Source: Thermoproteota archaeon (GTDB lineage Archaea > Korarchaeota > Korarchaeia > Korarchaeales > Korarchaeaceae). Taken from it: 49,654 nucleotides of DNA. The stretch is taken from the NCBI GenBank assembly GCA_030130125.1, contig JARZZM010000029.1, forward strand, positions 1 to 49,654. Reading direction: 5' to 3'. Below, piece after piece: positions 33,163 to 41,872 of the stretch (positions are counted from its first letter, which is position 1; each line of letters begins with the position of its first letter). The notes beneath the pieces are model-generated. The model worked only from the letters and a program-made list of their open reading frames with translations. It made no database searches and had not been told where the DNA came from. The translations under genes and the position numbers were made by a program.

Positions 33163-34433
33163 GATCCCAGCACGACCCTCCTCGATGATCCATCTACTAT
33201 GACGGTCCACTCGCCCTCGGGTAGAGGTCCAGCACTTATCCTCGTTTCCACGACGGCTAAGCACTGTATGCAGACTTTAGAGCTTCTCTCCAAGTCTATC
33301 ACGATCCTGAGTACCTTATCTTCCAAGTCAAGCTCATACCACTGGATCACATGCCTATAGCAGGGGTCGGGCGCGCCCTCCCTCATTAGGATGAGGAGGT
33401 CGTTGTATCCAACAGCTACCGTGACATCCCTCCCAGTCGTAGATCCGCATGAGGCTGAACTGCTAGCTCTAAGCTCGAATAAGCCTCTCTCCCTCTCATA
33501 TTTAAGGGAGAGCACGGCTTCCTTCATTCGAGAGGGTAGCTCAGAGGAGGCGAAGGCCAGGGCGGTTTCACGCGTGTCGTTCCTATCGACTCCAGCTATC
33601 ACCAGCAGGGGCCTATCCATAGGGAGCTCATCCTCGGATATCACGCCACCCCTCCTACCCTCCCTCATTCTGAGGAGGAGTTTCATAGCATCGTCCTTAG
33701 GCATATAAATCTCACTTACATAGCCGGATCCAGGGCTGAGAGGGCCTCCTAAGACTATAACCGCGGGATAGTTCAGGACCTTAGCTACCTGTTTAGGATC
33801 CGTGGCATCGAGCCAGACGGCACCTAAACCCACCTCCCCTAGGGCCCTAGAGATCACACCGAAGGAGAGATTCCTGTCTATCTCATTAGATAAGATTGCT
33901 ACAGCTCTCTCCTCCACCCAGATCTCCACGGTTCCGCTTATGCACCTGAGCGTCTCCTGCTTCACATCGACCCCTTTCTCCTCCCTCAACCACTTCACGA
34001 GGGCAGCAGGCGGTATCCTGTTACCGCTACTCTTAATGGGATTGGAGAACTTGTTTAACTCGGCGAGACCGGCCGAGACGAGCAGCAGCTTCATTAACTT
34101 GAGGGGGGAGTCTGAGAGGCCCTCATCCGTCTCAGTTAGAACCAGTGATTTCTTGTGACCTTGGTAGATGTATCCATGCAGTACCTTCCTGCCCCTTCCG
34201 ACCAGATCCCCGAGCATCACCTCTACCCTGCTCAGCGTGAGGCCTTGGATCCTCTCCTCAGATATAACGGCCTTCAAACCCATGTCCTTGAAGGCCCGAT
34301 AGATGAGGTCTAGCTTCAGTTTACCCTCATACAGTGAGCCTATGACCCCACCCGTGGGGATGCAAGCGTTAACTGGGATGAGCGTTATGAAGAGGGAAGA
34401 GATCAGTAGAATGATAGTTAGAGGCTTCCTCAT
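33159..34433 (-). CDS. Secreted protein with S-layer-like module, coupled to radical SAM gene
   Basis: 424 residues. Signal peptide at 1-23 (LTIILLISSLFITLIPVNA) with a cysteine at 24. An AVIVLGGPLSPGSGYVSEIY segment resembles the LGGP modules of archaeal surface proteins, also seen in the 13960-15177 protein. Cysteines are few (Cys24, Cys164, and in the C-terminal part SSASCGS, PCYRH and CIQC). I do not recognise a family. Translation runs directly into the radical SAM gene, which is unusual for an exported protein. Confidence 0.6.
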   Translation of the reverse strand: MRKPLTIILLISSLFITLIPVNACIPTGGVIGSLYEGKLKLDLIYRAFKDMGLKAVISEERIQGLTLSRVEVMLGDLVGRGRKVLHGYIYQGHKKSLVLTETDEGLSDSPLKLMKLLLVSAGLAELNKFSNPIKSSGNRIPPAALVKWLREEKGVDVKQETLRCISGTVEIWVEERAVAILSNEIDRNLSFGVISRALGEVGLGAVWLDATDPKQVAKVLNYPAVIVLGGPLSPGSGYVSEIYMPKDDAMKLLLRMREGRRGGVISEDELPMDRPLLVIAGVDRNDTRETALAFASSELPSRMKEAVLSLKYERERGLFELRASSSASCGSTTGRDVTVAVGYNDLLILMREGAPDPCYRHVIQWYELDLEDKVLRIVIDLERSSKVCIQCLAVVETRISAGPLPEGEWTVIVDGSSRRVVLGS

Positions 34434-34496
34434 CGGTTATAACTACTTGCATGCCTTAAAAAGCGTTTCAATACGAAAAGATAAGGGGGAAGTTGT

Positions 34497-35768
34497 TCAG
34501 GAGCCCCTTATGTTATCTATTAGCACCTTTGTGTACTCGCTGGCCTTCAGCGGCTGGACCCCGGGCATGTGCCTAGCCAAGTCCTGAGTGACCTTCTTCT
34601 CCGCTATAGCCTTCTTTATAGCATTCTTTATGAGAGCGCTGGCCTCCTTCCATCCCATGTACTCCAGAAGCAGGCAGCCGCTCAGTATCTCGGCAGTAGG
34701 ATTCGCGACATCCTTACCAGCATATTTGGGAGCGGTTCCATGTACCGGCTCGGCTAGGGCCATGTAATCACCGGCATTCATTCCGGCGGCCATTCCTATC
34801 CCGCCGACTAGGGCATTGGCCTCGTCACTAATGTAATCGCCGTTGACATTTGGTGCTACTATTATATCGTAGTCCCAAGGTCTGGTTATTATTTGTTGGA
34901 GCATGTTATCTGCTATCCTATCGTTCACCAGTATCTTGCCCTCGGGCATCTCTCCATTATACTGCTCCCAGAGCTCCTGCTCAGTCACCACGTACTCTCT
35001 AAACTCCTCTGTAGCGACTTCGTAGGCCCAGTTCCTGAAAGCGCCCTCCGTGTATTTCATTATATTGCCCTTATGCATGATGGTGACGGGGCCCCTCCCG
35101 TTCTCTATCGCGTACCTCATCGCCTTCCTCATGAGCCTCTTGGTTCCGAATATGGAGATGGGCTTTATCCCTATACCGGCATCGCGCCTTATCTCCACGC
35201 CCAGCTCTTCCTTCAAGAAGTTCCTGAGCTTCTCGGCCTCTGGACTGTCGTAAGTCCACTCTATACCGGCATAAAGGTCCTCGGTGTTCTCCCTGAATAT
35301 CACAAAGTCCACCTTATCCGCATGGCAGTGAGGGGCGGGCTGGCCGAAGTACTGGACCGGCCTTATGTTGGCGTATAGGTCCAGTTTTTTCCTCAGGGCT
35401 ACATTCAGGCTCCTGAAACCGGTGCCCACGGGGGTCGTCAGGGGACCCTTGAGGGCTAGGACAGTGTACCTTATCGCTAGCACCGTATCTTCGGGCAGTA
35501 ATTCGCCATAGAGCTCCATGGCCTTCTCTCCGGCGTAAGCCTCCCACCAGACTATCCTCCTCTTACCCCCGTAAGCCTTCTCTATAGCCGCATCCATCAC
35601 GGCTCGGGCTTGACTCACGATCTGGGGACCTATGCCATCGCCCTCTATATACACGATAATTGGCTCATCGGGGACGACCAGCTTGCCGTTCTTAACCGTT
35701 ACCTTCTCGCCCTCCTCGGGCAGCCTGAGCTTCTTGAACTCAGGGGGGCTTTCGAGTATATCCACCAA
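34497..35768 (-). CDS. icd: Isocitrate dehydrogenase (NADP-type)
   Basis: About 423 residues from TTG 35768 (GTG 35765 also possible). GGAGGTGA at 35774-35781 (minus strand) is five bases before this TTG, and a TATA box CTTTTAAG at 35802-35809 would start the message there, so the longer frame to 35846 is rejected. Family markers: IEGDGIGPQI, LRKKLDLYANIRPVQ, FRENTEDLYAGIEW, NVNGDYISDEANALVGGIGMA, and EPVHGTAPKYAGKDVANPTA. It makes 2-oxoglutarate, the acceptor for ammonia assimilation. Cofactor choice not proven from sequence. Confidence 0.93.
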   Translation of the reverse strand: MVDILESPPEFKKLRLPEEGEKVTVKNGKLVVPDEPIIVYIEGDGIGPQIVSQARAVMDAAIEKAYGGKRRIVWWEAYAGEKAMELYGELLPEDTVLAIRYTVLALKGPLTTPVGTGFRSLNVALRKKLDLYANIRPVQYFGQPAPHCHADKVDFVIFRENTEDLYAGIEWTYDSPEAEKLRNFLKEELGVEIRRDAGIGIKPISIFGTKRLMRKAMRYAIENGRGPVTIMHKGNIMKYTEGAFRNWAYEVATEEFREYVVTEQELWEQYNGEMPEGKILVNDRIADNMLQQIITRPWDYDIIVAPNVNGDYISDEANALVGGIGMAAGMNAGDYMALAEPVHGTAPKYAGKDVANPTAEILSGCLLLEYMGWKEASALIKNAIKKAIAEKKVTQDLARHMPGVQPLKASEYTKVLIDNIRGS

Positions 35769-35773
35769 GGGAG

Positions 35774-35809
35774 TCACCTCCGTGGGGGCCCGACGGCTCA
35801 GCTTAAAAG
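35774..35809 (-). promoter_or_regulatory. icd promoter and ribosome-binding site
   Basis: TATA-like CTTTTAAG (35802-35809) and a strong GGAGGTGA (35774-35781) on the minus strand fix the icd start at 35768/35765 and imply a very short leader. Confidence 0.55.
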
Positions 35810-35891
35810 TTTGGACGCTTAGATAGTTGAACGGACGATCGACCAATAGAAGTTTTGGCGAGCTCTCTAATGAAAGAGGGGTGAGGGATTA

Positions 35892-37163
35892 TCAGAAGAC
35901 GAAGCTCTCCGTTTCCAAGGATCTTCCAACCACTTCTAGCTTGTTGGTGGGTATCTTCTCCCCGCCGTACAGATCGGCGTAAGTCTCCCCGTATAGGAGA
36001 GCCGCAGCGATCCTGCCGATCGCATCTCCCTTGAGGATCCCGCTTCCACTAGCTCCAGTAGCCACGACCATGTTTGATCTCCTGAAAACCACAGGATTGT
36101 GATCGACGGAGTTCAGCATATACAGGCCGGCCCACATATTGTCCACCCTGGCTCCCTCTAACTGCGGGAAGTACTTCACCATTATCGGGTAGATGTTATC
36201 GTAGTAGTAGTTCTCCTCGGGCTCCTCGTCTGGGGCGAAGGGCCTTATCTCGTCCGAAAAACCGAACCAGAAGGTTCCATCCCTCCTATCAGCCCTTATG
36301 TAGTGACCGGTCGGGAGGAAGGTGAATGGGAGTATGCCCTCCTCGTTGAACCCCTTCGTGTTCAGAAGAGCCTTCTGGGCTTCAGTCCTGGGCCTGAAGG
36401 TGAATATCTGCCTCTTCTTCGGCTTGGAAATGCAGTCTATGCCTAGGGGATCGAGCAGGAGGTGGGTCCATCCGCCTGCAGCTATCACGAGCTTCTTCGC
36501 GGTCATTATCCCCTTGTTCGTCTCCACGCCGGCGAACCTCACCTTCTGCCAGGCTCTAGGCTCCCTAGGGATGCCGAGCTTGATCTCGGGCTCTACTATT
36601 ATCCTCTCCACCTTAGTGTTGAATTGGAAGTTCCCTCCCATCTCTCTGATTTTGTCTCTGTAGTAGTAGGCAAGCTTGTCAGCGTCTATGTAGCCGCATT
36701 TGACACCGAACAGCCCGTAGTCTACGTTCTTCACCCCTAGGATCTCGGCCTCCTCATCCCCGTCGAACTCGTAGTTCATCTCGAGTACCTTCTTCAGTTC
36801 AGCCCTCCGGTAGATCTTCAGGGTCCCCTTCTTCTCCAGCGCGTGGGCTACGTCGGCTATCTCCTCGAACTGCTCCTTGCTCCTCAATATGAGGTAGCCC
36901 ACTAGCTCCATCCCCAAGTCGTAATCCTCCTCCCTCTGGACATAGAGGTAGAAGTCGACGGATGTGTCGGATAGGAGCCTGTTGGTTGAGGAGGTAAAGA
37001 GTCCAGCCCTGAAGCCGGCAGCGCTCTTTGCTGTAGCTCCCTGACCCACATCTCCCATCCTATCGACGATGAGTACGTTAACCTCGGGATCCCTACTCAA
37101 AACGTGATAAGCGGTAGCCAGTCCCAAGATACCGGCTCCCACAACGAGCACATCGGCCTCCAA
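35892..37163 (-). CDS. FAD-dependent oxidoreductase, DAO family
   Basis: 423 residues. N-terminal FAD-binding GAGILGLATAY with a dinucleotide fold, GATAKSAAGFRAG for flavin contact, and C-terminal VATGASGSGILKGDAIGR, all typical of the D-amino-acid oxidase / sarcosine oxidase / glycerol-3-phosphate dehydrogenase superfamily. The substrate cannot be told; glycerol-3-phosphate, 2-hydroxyglutarate and N-methylated amino acids are options. It is divergent, 61 bases apart, from an HdrD-like membrane protein that could take its electrons. Confidence 0.85.
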   Translation of the reverse strand: MEADVLVVGAGILGLATAYHVLSRDPEVNVLIVDRMGDVGQGATAKSAAGFRAGLFTSSTNRLLSDTSVDFYLYVQREEDYDLGMELVGYLILRSKEQFEEIADVAHALEKKGTLKIYRRAELKKVLEMNYEFDGDEEAEILGVKNVDYGLFGVKCGYIDADKLAYYYRDKIREMGGNFQFNTKVERIIVEPEIKLGIPREPRAWQKVRFAGVETNKGIMTAKKLVIAAGGWTHLLLDPLGIDCISKPKKRQIFTFRPRTEAQKALLNTKGFNEEGILPFTFLPTGHYIRADRRDGTFWFGFSDEIRPFAPDEEPEENYYYDNIYPIMVKYFPQLEGARVDNMWAGLYMLNSVDHNPVVFRRSNMVVATGASGSGILKGDAIGRIAAALLYGETYADLYGGEKIPTNKLEVVGRSLETESFVF

Positions 37164-37224
37164 GGAGCTTCACCCTGTTCTCACGAAGGAAAAAATGAAA
37201 AAGTTATCCTGATTTGGTGAAACG

Positions 37225-39093
37225 GTGTTACCATTGGTTGTGAGAGAGAGCTTCCCCCTCCTCCCAAGCTGGACCCCCGTAGTCATGTATTCGATCCTCG
37301 TACCATTTGCGCTAATCTTCCTGTACGGCCTCTGGAGGATCTCGAGGAAATTCGAGCTGGTCAGGGCGTTGAAGGAGCTTGACCTTAGAAAGCTGCGGAG
37401 GGGTCTGATAAGGATCTTATCTCAGAAGAGAGTTCTGGAGAGGGGTAGAGGTTTTTTTCACGCGCTCCTCTTCGCGGGCACCCTTGTCCTGTTTCTAGGC
37501 ACACTCACGGTGTTCCTCGAGACGGATATCCTCGAGCACCTCGGTGTCAGAATACTCTTCGACGGGACCTACTCAGCCTTCGAGCTGATAATGGACAGTT
37601 TCGGCATCCTCTTCCTAATTGGAGCCCTTTCATTCTTTCCCACCAGGGATAGAGAGGGTAAGGTCCTCCTGTTGGGGCTCCTCTATATAGGGGTGACGGG
37701 TTTCTTCCTAGAATCAACTAGGATCTACGCTCAACCTAACGCTGCCAGCCATTATTCGCTCGTGGGCTCCCTGCTCTCCGGAACGGTTGGTCCCCTCATC
37801 CCCCCCTCCTACACGGGCCTGTGGTGGAGTCACGCCCTCCTAGCTTTCTCGATGGTAGCCTATCTGCCCTACAGTAACCTGCTCCACTCCCTCACCGCCC
37901 TCCTCACCTCCTCCTTGGAGGAGGAGGTCGTCAGATTTCCGAAGGAACCGTTCAGGCTGCGGGAGCTGGAGGATGTCGAGGAGATCAAGCTGGGTTTCTA
38001 TGAAGCCTCTGAACTTCCGTGGTACGAGAAGTACATGCTCGCCGCCTGTGTGAAATGTGGGAGGTGCACCGACTCCTGCCCCGCCAACCTGACGGGCAGG
38101 CCCCTCTCACCAAAGGACGTGGTTCAGGGATTGAAGGTCTCACTGCTGGGAGGCACTTACGAGCTGGCTGAGGACGCTGTCTGGTCATGCGTCTCCTGTG
38201 GAGCCTGTTCGACGGCCTGCCCGAATTATATAAGCCCGTTCATCTTCCTTATGGAGAGGAGGCGCTCTCTCGTGGCGGAGGGCAGGATAGACAAGAAGAT
38301 GGGTGAGCTGCTGAACGGGCTGAGGAGATACCACAACTCCCTCTCCGTCCCGCAGAGGGGGAGGCTGAGCTGGATTGAGAGCGACGACGATCCCGACTAT
38401 TACCTGTGGGTGGGCTGCCAGTACTCCTTCGATCCCGTGGGTAAGAGAATCGTTTCTAGGCTCGTAGACCTGCTGAGGAAGGTGGGCATCAGGATTGCGA
38501 TCTTCGGGGAGATGGAGACCTGCTGCGGCGAGCCTGCTAGGAGGTTAGGAGAGGAGGGCATGTTCCAAGAGTTCGCCCTCGCCAATGCCGAGCTCTTCAA
38601 AGAGCTAGGAGTGAAGAGGCTCCTAGTTCTCTGCCCGCACGGCCTCACCGTGTTCAGGCACGAGTATCCCAAGGTAGTCGAGGACTGGGATGTGGAAGTG
38701 GTCTCGCATGTGGAGCTGCTGGCTAAGCTGGTGAGAGAGGGACAGTTGAAGGTAGGTCACAACAGGGAACTGACGTTCCACGATCCGTGCAACCTCTCCA
38801 GATTCAATGGGGTGGTGGAGGAGCCGAGGGAAATATTGAGGAGAGTAAATGGATTCAGAGAGATGGACAGACACGGCGCGAACACCTTCTGCTGTGGTGC
38901 GGGAGGCGCTAACTACTGGTACCAGACCGGGGAGGGGACCATGGCTAAGGAGAGGGTAAAAGAAGCCCTAGAAGCTGGGGCGAAGGCTGTGGTGGTGGCA
39001 TGCCCGTTCTGCTACGCTATGCTCAACGATGCCTCCAAAGGGATGAACTTGGAGGGTTTTGAGGTCTTGGAGATCAGCGAGCTCTTGGAGTGA
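37225..39093 (+). CDS. Membrane HdrD-like iron-sulfur protein with cytochrome b domain
   Basis: 622 residues. The N-terminal 225 residues form about five to six membrane spans resembling NarI/HdrE cytochrome b, with candidate heme histidines (His79, His203, His221). Then two 4Fe-4S motifs (Cys275/278/281/285 and Cys322/325/328/332), and two CCG domains (Cys433-434 with Cys398/470; Cys556-557 with Cys522/593/596). Such HdrD/DsrK/GlpC-like proteins move electrons between flavoproteins and membrane quinone or disulfide pools. GTG start at 37225. No methanogen CoM/CoB partner genes are near, so heterodisulfide itself need not be the substrate. Confidence 0.88.
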   Translation: MLPLVVRESFPLLPSWTPVVMYSILVPFALIFLYGLWRISRKFELVRALKELDLRKLRRGLIRILSQKRVLERGRGFFHALLFAGTLVLFLGTLTVFLETDILEHLGVRILFDGTYSAFELIMDSFGILFLIGALSFFPTRDREGKVLLLGLLYIGVTGFFLESTRIYAQPNAASHYSLVGSLLSGTVGPLIPPSYTGLWWSHALLAFSMVAYLPYSNLLHSLTALLTSSLEEEVVRFPKEPFRLRELEDVEEIKLGFYEASELPWYEKYMLAACVKCGRCTDSCPANLTGRPLSPKDVVQGLKVSLLGGTYELAEDAVWSCVSCGACSTACPNYISPFIFLMERRRSLVAEGRIDKKMGELLNGLRRYHNSLSVPQRGRLSWIESDDDPDYYLWVGCQYSFDPVGKRIVSRLVDLLRKVGIRIAIFGEMETCCGEPARRLGEEGMFQEFALANAELFKELGVKRLLVLCPHGLTVFRHEYPKVVEDWDVEVVSHVELLAKLVREGQLKVGHNRELTFHDPCNLSRFNGVVEEPREILRRVNGFREMDRHGANTFCCGAGGANYWYQTGEGTMAKERVKEALEAGAKAVVVACPFCYAMLNDASKGMNLEGFEVLEISELLE

Positions 39094-39235
39094 GTTTCCC
39101 TTCCCACAGTACTTCCCCTCTTTGTGCTCGATTTCAAATAGCCTCCCTTCGTGGGCTTGAGGGAAAAATTATGAGGGTAATCCGTAGGATTCTCCTCGAG
39201 GCTCAAGGTAGTGGAGGGGTTCAACCGACCCTACA

Positions 39236-39243
39236 GTTATATC
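39236..39243 (+). promoter_or_regulatory. purA TATA box
   Basis: GTTATATC lies 32-39 bases before the purA ATG, so transcription would start about 10 bases before the start codon. The rest of the 181-base gap shows nothing else I can interpret. Confidence 0.45.
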
Positions 39244-39274
39244 TAATCCAGGTCCCGCGGATAGGTAATAGCAG

Positions 39275-40573
39275 ATGCCTGCTGTGATTGTCGTGGGCAT
39301 GCAGTTCGGTGACGAAAGCAAGGGTGCTGTGGTGGATTACTTAGCAGAGTGGGCCGATCTCGTCGTCAGGTACAACGGGGGTAGCAACGCGGGACACACG
39401 GTCGTGGCGGAGGGGCAGAAGTACAAACTTCACCTGATGCCCTCCAGCGTCGTAAGGAGTAAGAGAGGGGTCCTCGGCGCCGGAGTGGCCTTCGATCCGG
39501 AGGTATTCATACGGGAGCTCGAGGACCTCAGATCTAGGGGGAAGGGGGTCGATGTGCTAATATCCTTGAAGGCCACACTTCTCCTTCCCTATCACAAGGA
39601 ACTTGACGCCGCGCTGGCTGGAGGTAAGCTTGGCACGACCAAGAGGGGGATAGGTCCGGCCTATCAAGACAAGATGGCCAGGGTCTCCGGACTGAAGGTC
39701 AGTGATCTGTTCAGCTCCAACTTCCCCAAAAGGCTGAGGGAGGTCCTCGAGATCAAAGAGGAGGAGTTGAGGAGAGCTGGGGTGCTCATGGGCGATCTGG
39801 ACGAATATTACGAGCGGCTGATCGAAAGGGCCGAAGGCTGGAGGGAAGTATTGGAGCCGTTTGTTGGTGATGACCACTTGGAGGTCAACGCGGCCATAGC
39901 CGAGGGAAAGTTCGTCCTCTTCGAGGGAGCGCAGGGCACAATGCTGGATGTGGATCACGGCACCTATCCCTTCGTGACCTCCTCCAACGCGATCGCCGGT
40001 GGGGCGTGCACGGGGGTGGGGGTCAGTCCTCTCGCCATAGATGCTGTGGTTGGGGTCAGCAAGGCTTACACCACTAGGGTGGGAAAGGGTCCCTTTCCCA
40101 CGGAGCTGGCTGGAGACCTAGCTAAGTACATCAGGGACAAGGGAGGAGAATACGGCACCACCACAGGAAGGCCACGCAGGGTAGGCTGGCTAGATTTGCC
40201 CATGCTGAGGTACTCGGCCCTGATCAACGGAATAGGCTACCTAGCCATAAGGAAAGTGGATGTCCTCTCGGGCCTCTACAAGGTGAAAGTGGCCGTGGCT
40301 TATGAGATAGATGGTGAGGAGTACCGGGTGGCTCCCCCTTACGTGGGAGCCCTTGAAAGGGCGAAGCCAGTGTACGAGGAGCTCGACGGTTGGAGGGTGG
40401 AGAATTGGGGCAAGCTCGTCAGAGAGGGCTGGGACTCCTTCCCTGAGGAGGTGAAGGCCTACGTGGAATTTGTGGAGAAAGAGGTGAACGCGAAAGCCGT
40501 CATGATTGGGGTCGGGCCAGAGAGGGAGATGACCGTCCCCACACCAGCGTTGGAGGACCTCCTCTCCATGTGA
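39275..40573 (+). CDS. purA: Adenylosuccinate synthetase
   Basis: 432 residues, normal length. GDESKG at 12-17 stands in the P-loop place (usually GDEGKG), with catalytic Asp13 and His41 (NGGSNAGHTV). GTTKRGIGPAYQDK, EGAQGTMLDVDHGTYPFVTSSN and TTTGRPRRVGWLD are intact. It condenses IMP and aspartate with GTP to make adenylosuccinate. The Gly-to-Ser change is worth noting but all other residues argue for an active enzyme. Confidence 0.95.
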   Translation: MPAVIVVGMQFGDESKGAVVDYLAEWADLVVRYNGGSNAGHTVVAEGQKYKLHLMPSSVVRSKRGVLGAGVAFDPEVFIRELEDLRSRGKGVDVLISLKATLLLPYHKELDAALAGGKLGTTKRGIGPAYQDKMARVSGLKVSDLFSSNFPKRLREVLEIKEEELRRAGVLMGDLDEYYERLIERAEGWREVLEPFVGDDHLEVNAAIAEGKFVLFEGAQGTMLDVDHGTYPFVTSSNAIAGGACTGVGVSPLAIDAVVGVSKAYTTRVGKGPFPTELAGDLAKYIRDKGGEYGTTTGRPRRVGWLDLPMLRYSALINGIGYLAIRKVDVLSGLYKVKVAVAYEIDGEEYRVAPPYVGALERAKPVYEELDGWRVENWGKLVREGWDSFPEEVKAYVEFVEKEVNAKAVMIGVGPEREMTVPTPALEDLLSM

Positions 40574-40598
40574 CGGAGATGGCATAACCCCCATCAAC

Positions 40599-40606
40599 TT
40601 ATATAG
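40599..40606 (+). promoter_or_regulatory. TATA box of the pyrimidine operon
   Basis: TTATATAG is centred about 26 bases before GGAAGG at 40624-40629, so the pyr message should begin very near that ribosome-binding site. Confidence 0.5.
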
Positions 40607-40680
40607 TTAGAAGAAGGACCTAAGGAAGGGTTCCAATAGGGAACAAGCTCTTCGAGAGATCCTCTTTTCTGGACTCCCGG

Positions 40681-41304
40681 TTGATTCTCGCGTTAGACTT
40701 CCCATCTGGAGACTTGGATGAACTCCTTAATGGGCTGAGGGACTACGTAGTGGGCGTGAAGGTGGGTTTTCCCCTAGCACTGACCATAGGATGGGAGGGA
40801 ATAGCGGAGCTAGCGAGTAGACACGAACATTACTACTGGATCGCAGATTTCAAGCTGGCAGATATACCTGATGTGGTCGAGCACATCCTAGACAGGTTCA
40901 GGGAGATGGGCATGGATGCCGCTATAATACACCTGTTCACAGGGCACAGGAGGTACGAGACTGGACTGGAACTGATCGGAGTGGCGGGCATGAGTCACCC
41001 CCAAGCTAAACTCATCAGGGAGAACTTCATTAAGCTGCTGGAGGAAGCGAAGCTACTCAACGTCATGGGTATCGTCGTCGGAGCTACTAGACCGGAGATG
41101 ATCAGGGAGGCGAGGAGAAGGCTTCCCGACGTCCGGATCTTCTCCCCAGGTGTGGGATTCCAAGGTGCCAAGCCAGGATCTGCCTTGGAGGCCGGTGCGA
41201 ACTTCGAGATAGTGGGCAGGTCCATTCTGAGGAACGAGGATCCTGTTAAGGCCGCGAGGAGTGTGGTGGAGGCTCAGAGGGTGATCCTTCATGGAAAGCG
41301 CTGA
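40681..41304 (+). CDS. pyrF: Orotidine 5'-phosphate decarboxylase
   Basis: 207 residues from TTG 40681. LILALDFPSG, the catalytic DFKLADIPD with Asp-Lys-x-x-D, and SPGVGFQGAKPG and VGRSIL phosphate loops identify OMP decarboxylase, the last step to UMP. The start is in doubt: no ribosome-binding site precedes this TTG, while the frame is open back to 40624 and GGAAGG (40624-40629) is spaced correctly for ATA at 40636, giving an N-terminus GNKLFERSSFLDSRLILALD. Related enzymes also have some 10-15 residues before the first strand. First gene of pyrFEBIKC. Confidence 0.92.
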   Translation: MILALDFPSGDLDELLNGLRDYVVGVKVGFPLALTIGWEGIAELASRHEHYYWIADFKLADIPDVVEHILDRFREMGMDAAIIHLFTGHRRYETGLELIGVAGMSHPQAKLIRENFIKLLEEAKLLNVMGIVVGATRPEMIREARRRLPDVRIFSPGVGFQGAKPGSALEAGANFEIVGRSILRNEDPVKAARSVVEAQRVILHGKR

Positions 41305-41872
41305 GTTAGGACTAATCCTCGTGAGTAAGGGCATGCTCAAGTTCGGAGACTTTCTGCTAACCTCGGGCCGGAGGAGCACCATCTACGTGGATCTGAGGCC
41401 TCTTCCTTCATTCCCGAAGGAGTTCAAAGCGATCTCAGAGGAGCTGGCTGGGAGGATAGGCGATGGTGGGATATGCGGGGTTGCGGTCGGGGGCCTACCT
41501 CTAGCCACAGCGGTGGCCCTGCTAACCTCCAAGCCCCTAATCTACATCAGGAAGGAGAGAAAGGAACACGGGACAATGAGCTGGATGGAAGGGGTGGTGA
41601 GCGAACGGGAGTACGTGGTGATAGACGATGTGGCGACCACCGGTGGGTCACTTAGGAGGGCCGTTGAGGCGGTCAGGGAGGCAGGAGCTGCAGTCAGGGA
41701 GGCCTGGGTCGTGGTGGACAGGCTTCAGGGTGCGAGAGAGTCCTTGGAAGAGTTGGACGTAGAGTTGAGGAGCATTGCTACCCTCCCCGATATAGTCAGG
41801 TCCGTTCTCCCGGATCTCTCCCCTGAGGAGAGGAAATATGCGGAGATCTACCTTGAAGAGGTGGGATATTGA
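41291..41872 (+). CDS. pyrE: Orotate phosphoribosyltransferase
   Basis: 193 residues. The PRPP-binding motif [12 protein letters not shown] at about 109-120 and RKERKEHGT, a typical OPRT loop, are present. It makes OMP from orotate. ATG 41291 lies 14 bases inside pyrF; the stop overlaps the TTG of pyrB. Confidence 0.94.
   Translation: MESAELGLILVSKGMLKFGDFLLTSGRRSTIYVDLRPLPSFPKEFKAISEELAGRIGDGGICGVAVGGLPLATAVALLTSKPLIYIRKERKEHGTMSWMEGVVSEREYVVIDDVATTGGSLRRAVEAVREAGAAVREAWVVVDRLQGARESLEELDVELRSIATLPDIVRSVLPDLSPEERKYAEIYLEEVGY

Noticed and set aside
34893-35378. 161-codon plus-strand frame inside isocitrate dehydrogenase
   Set aside because: Antisense shadow of a well-conserved gene.
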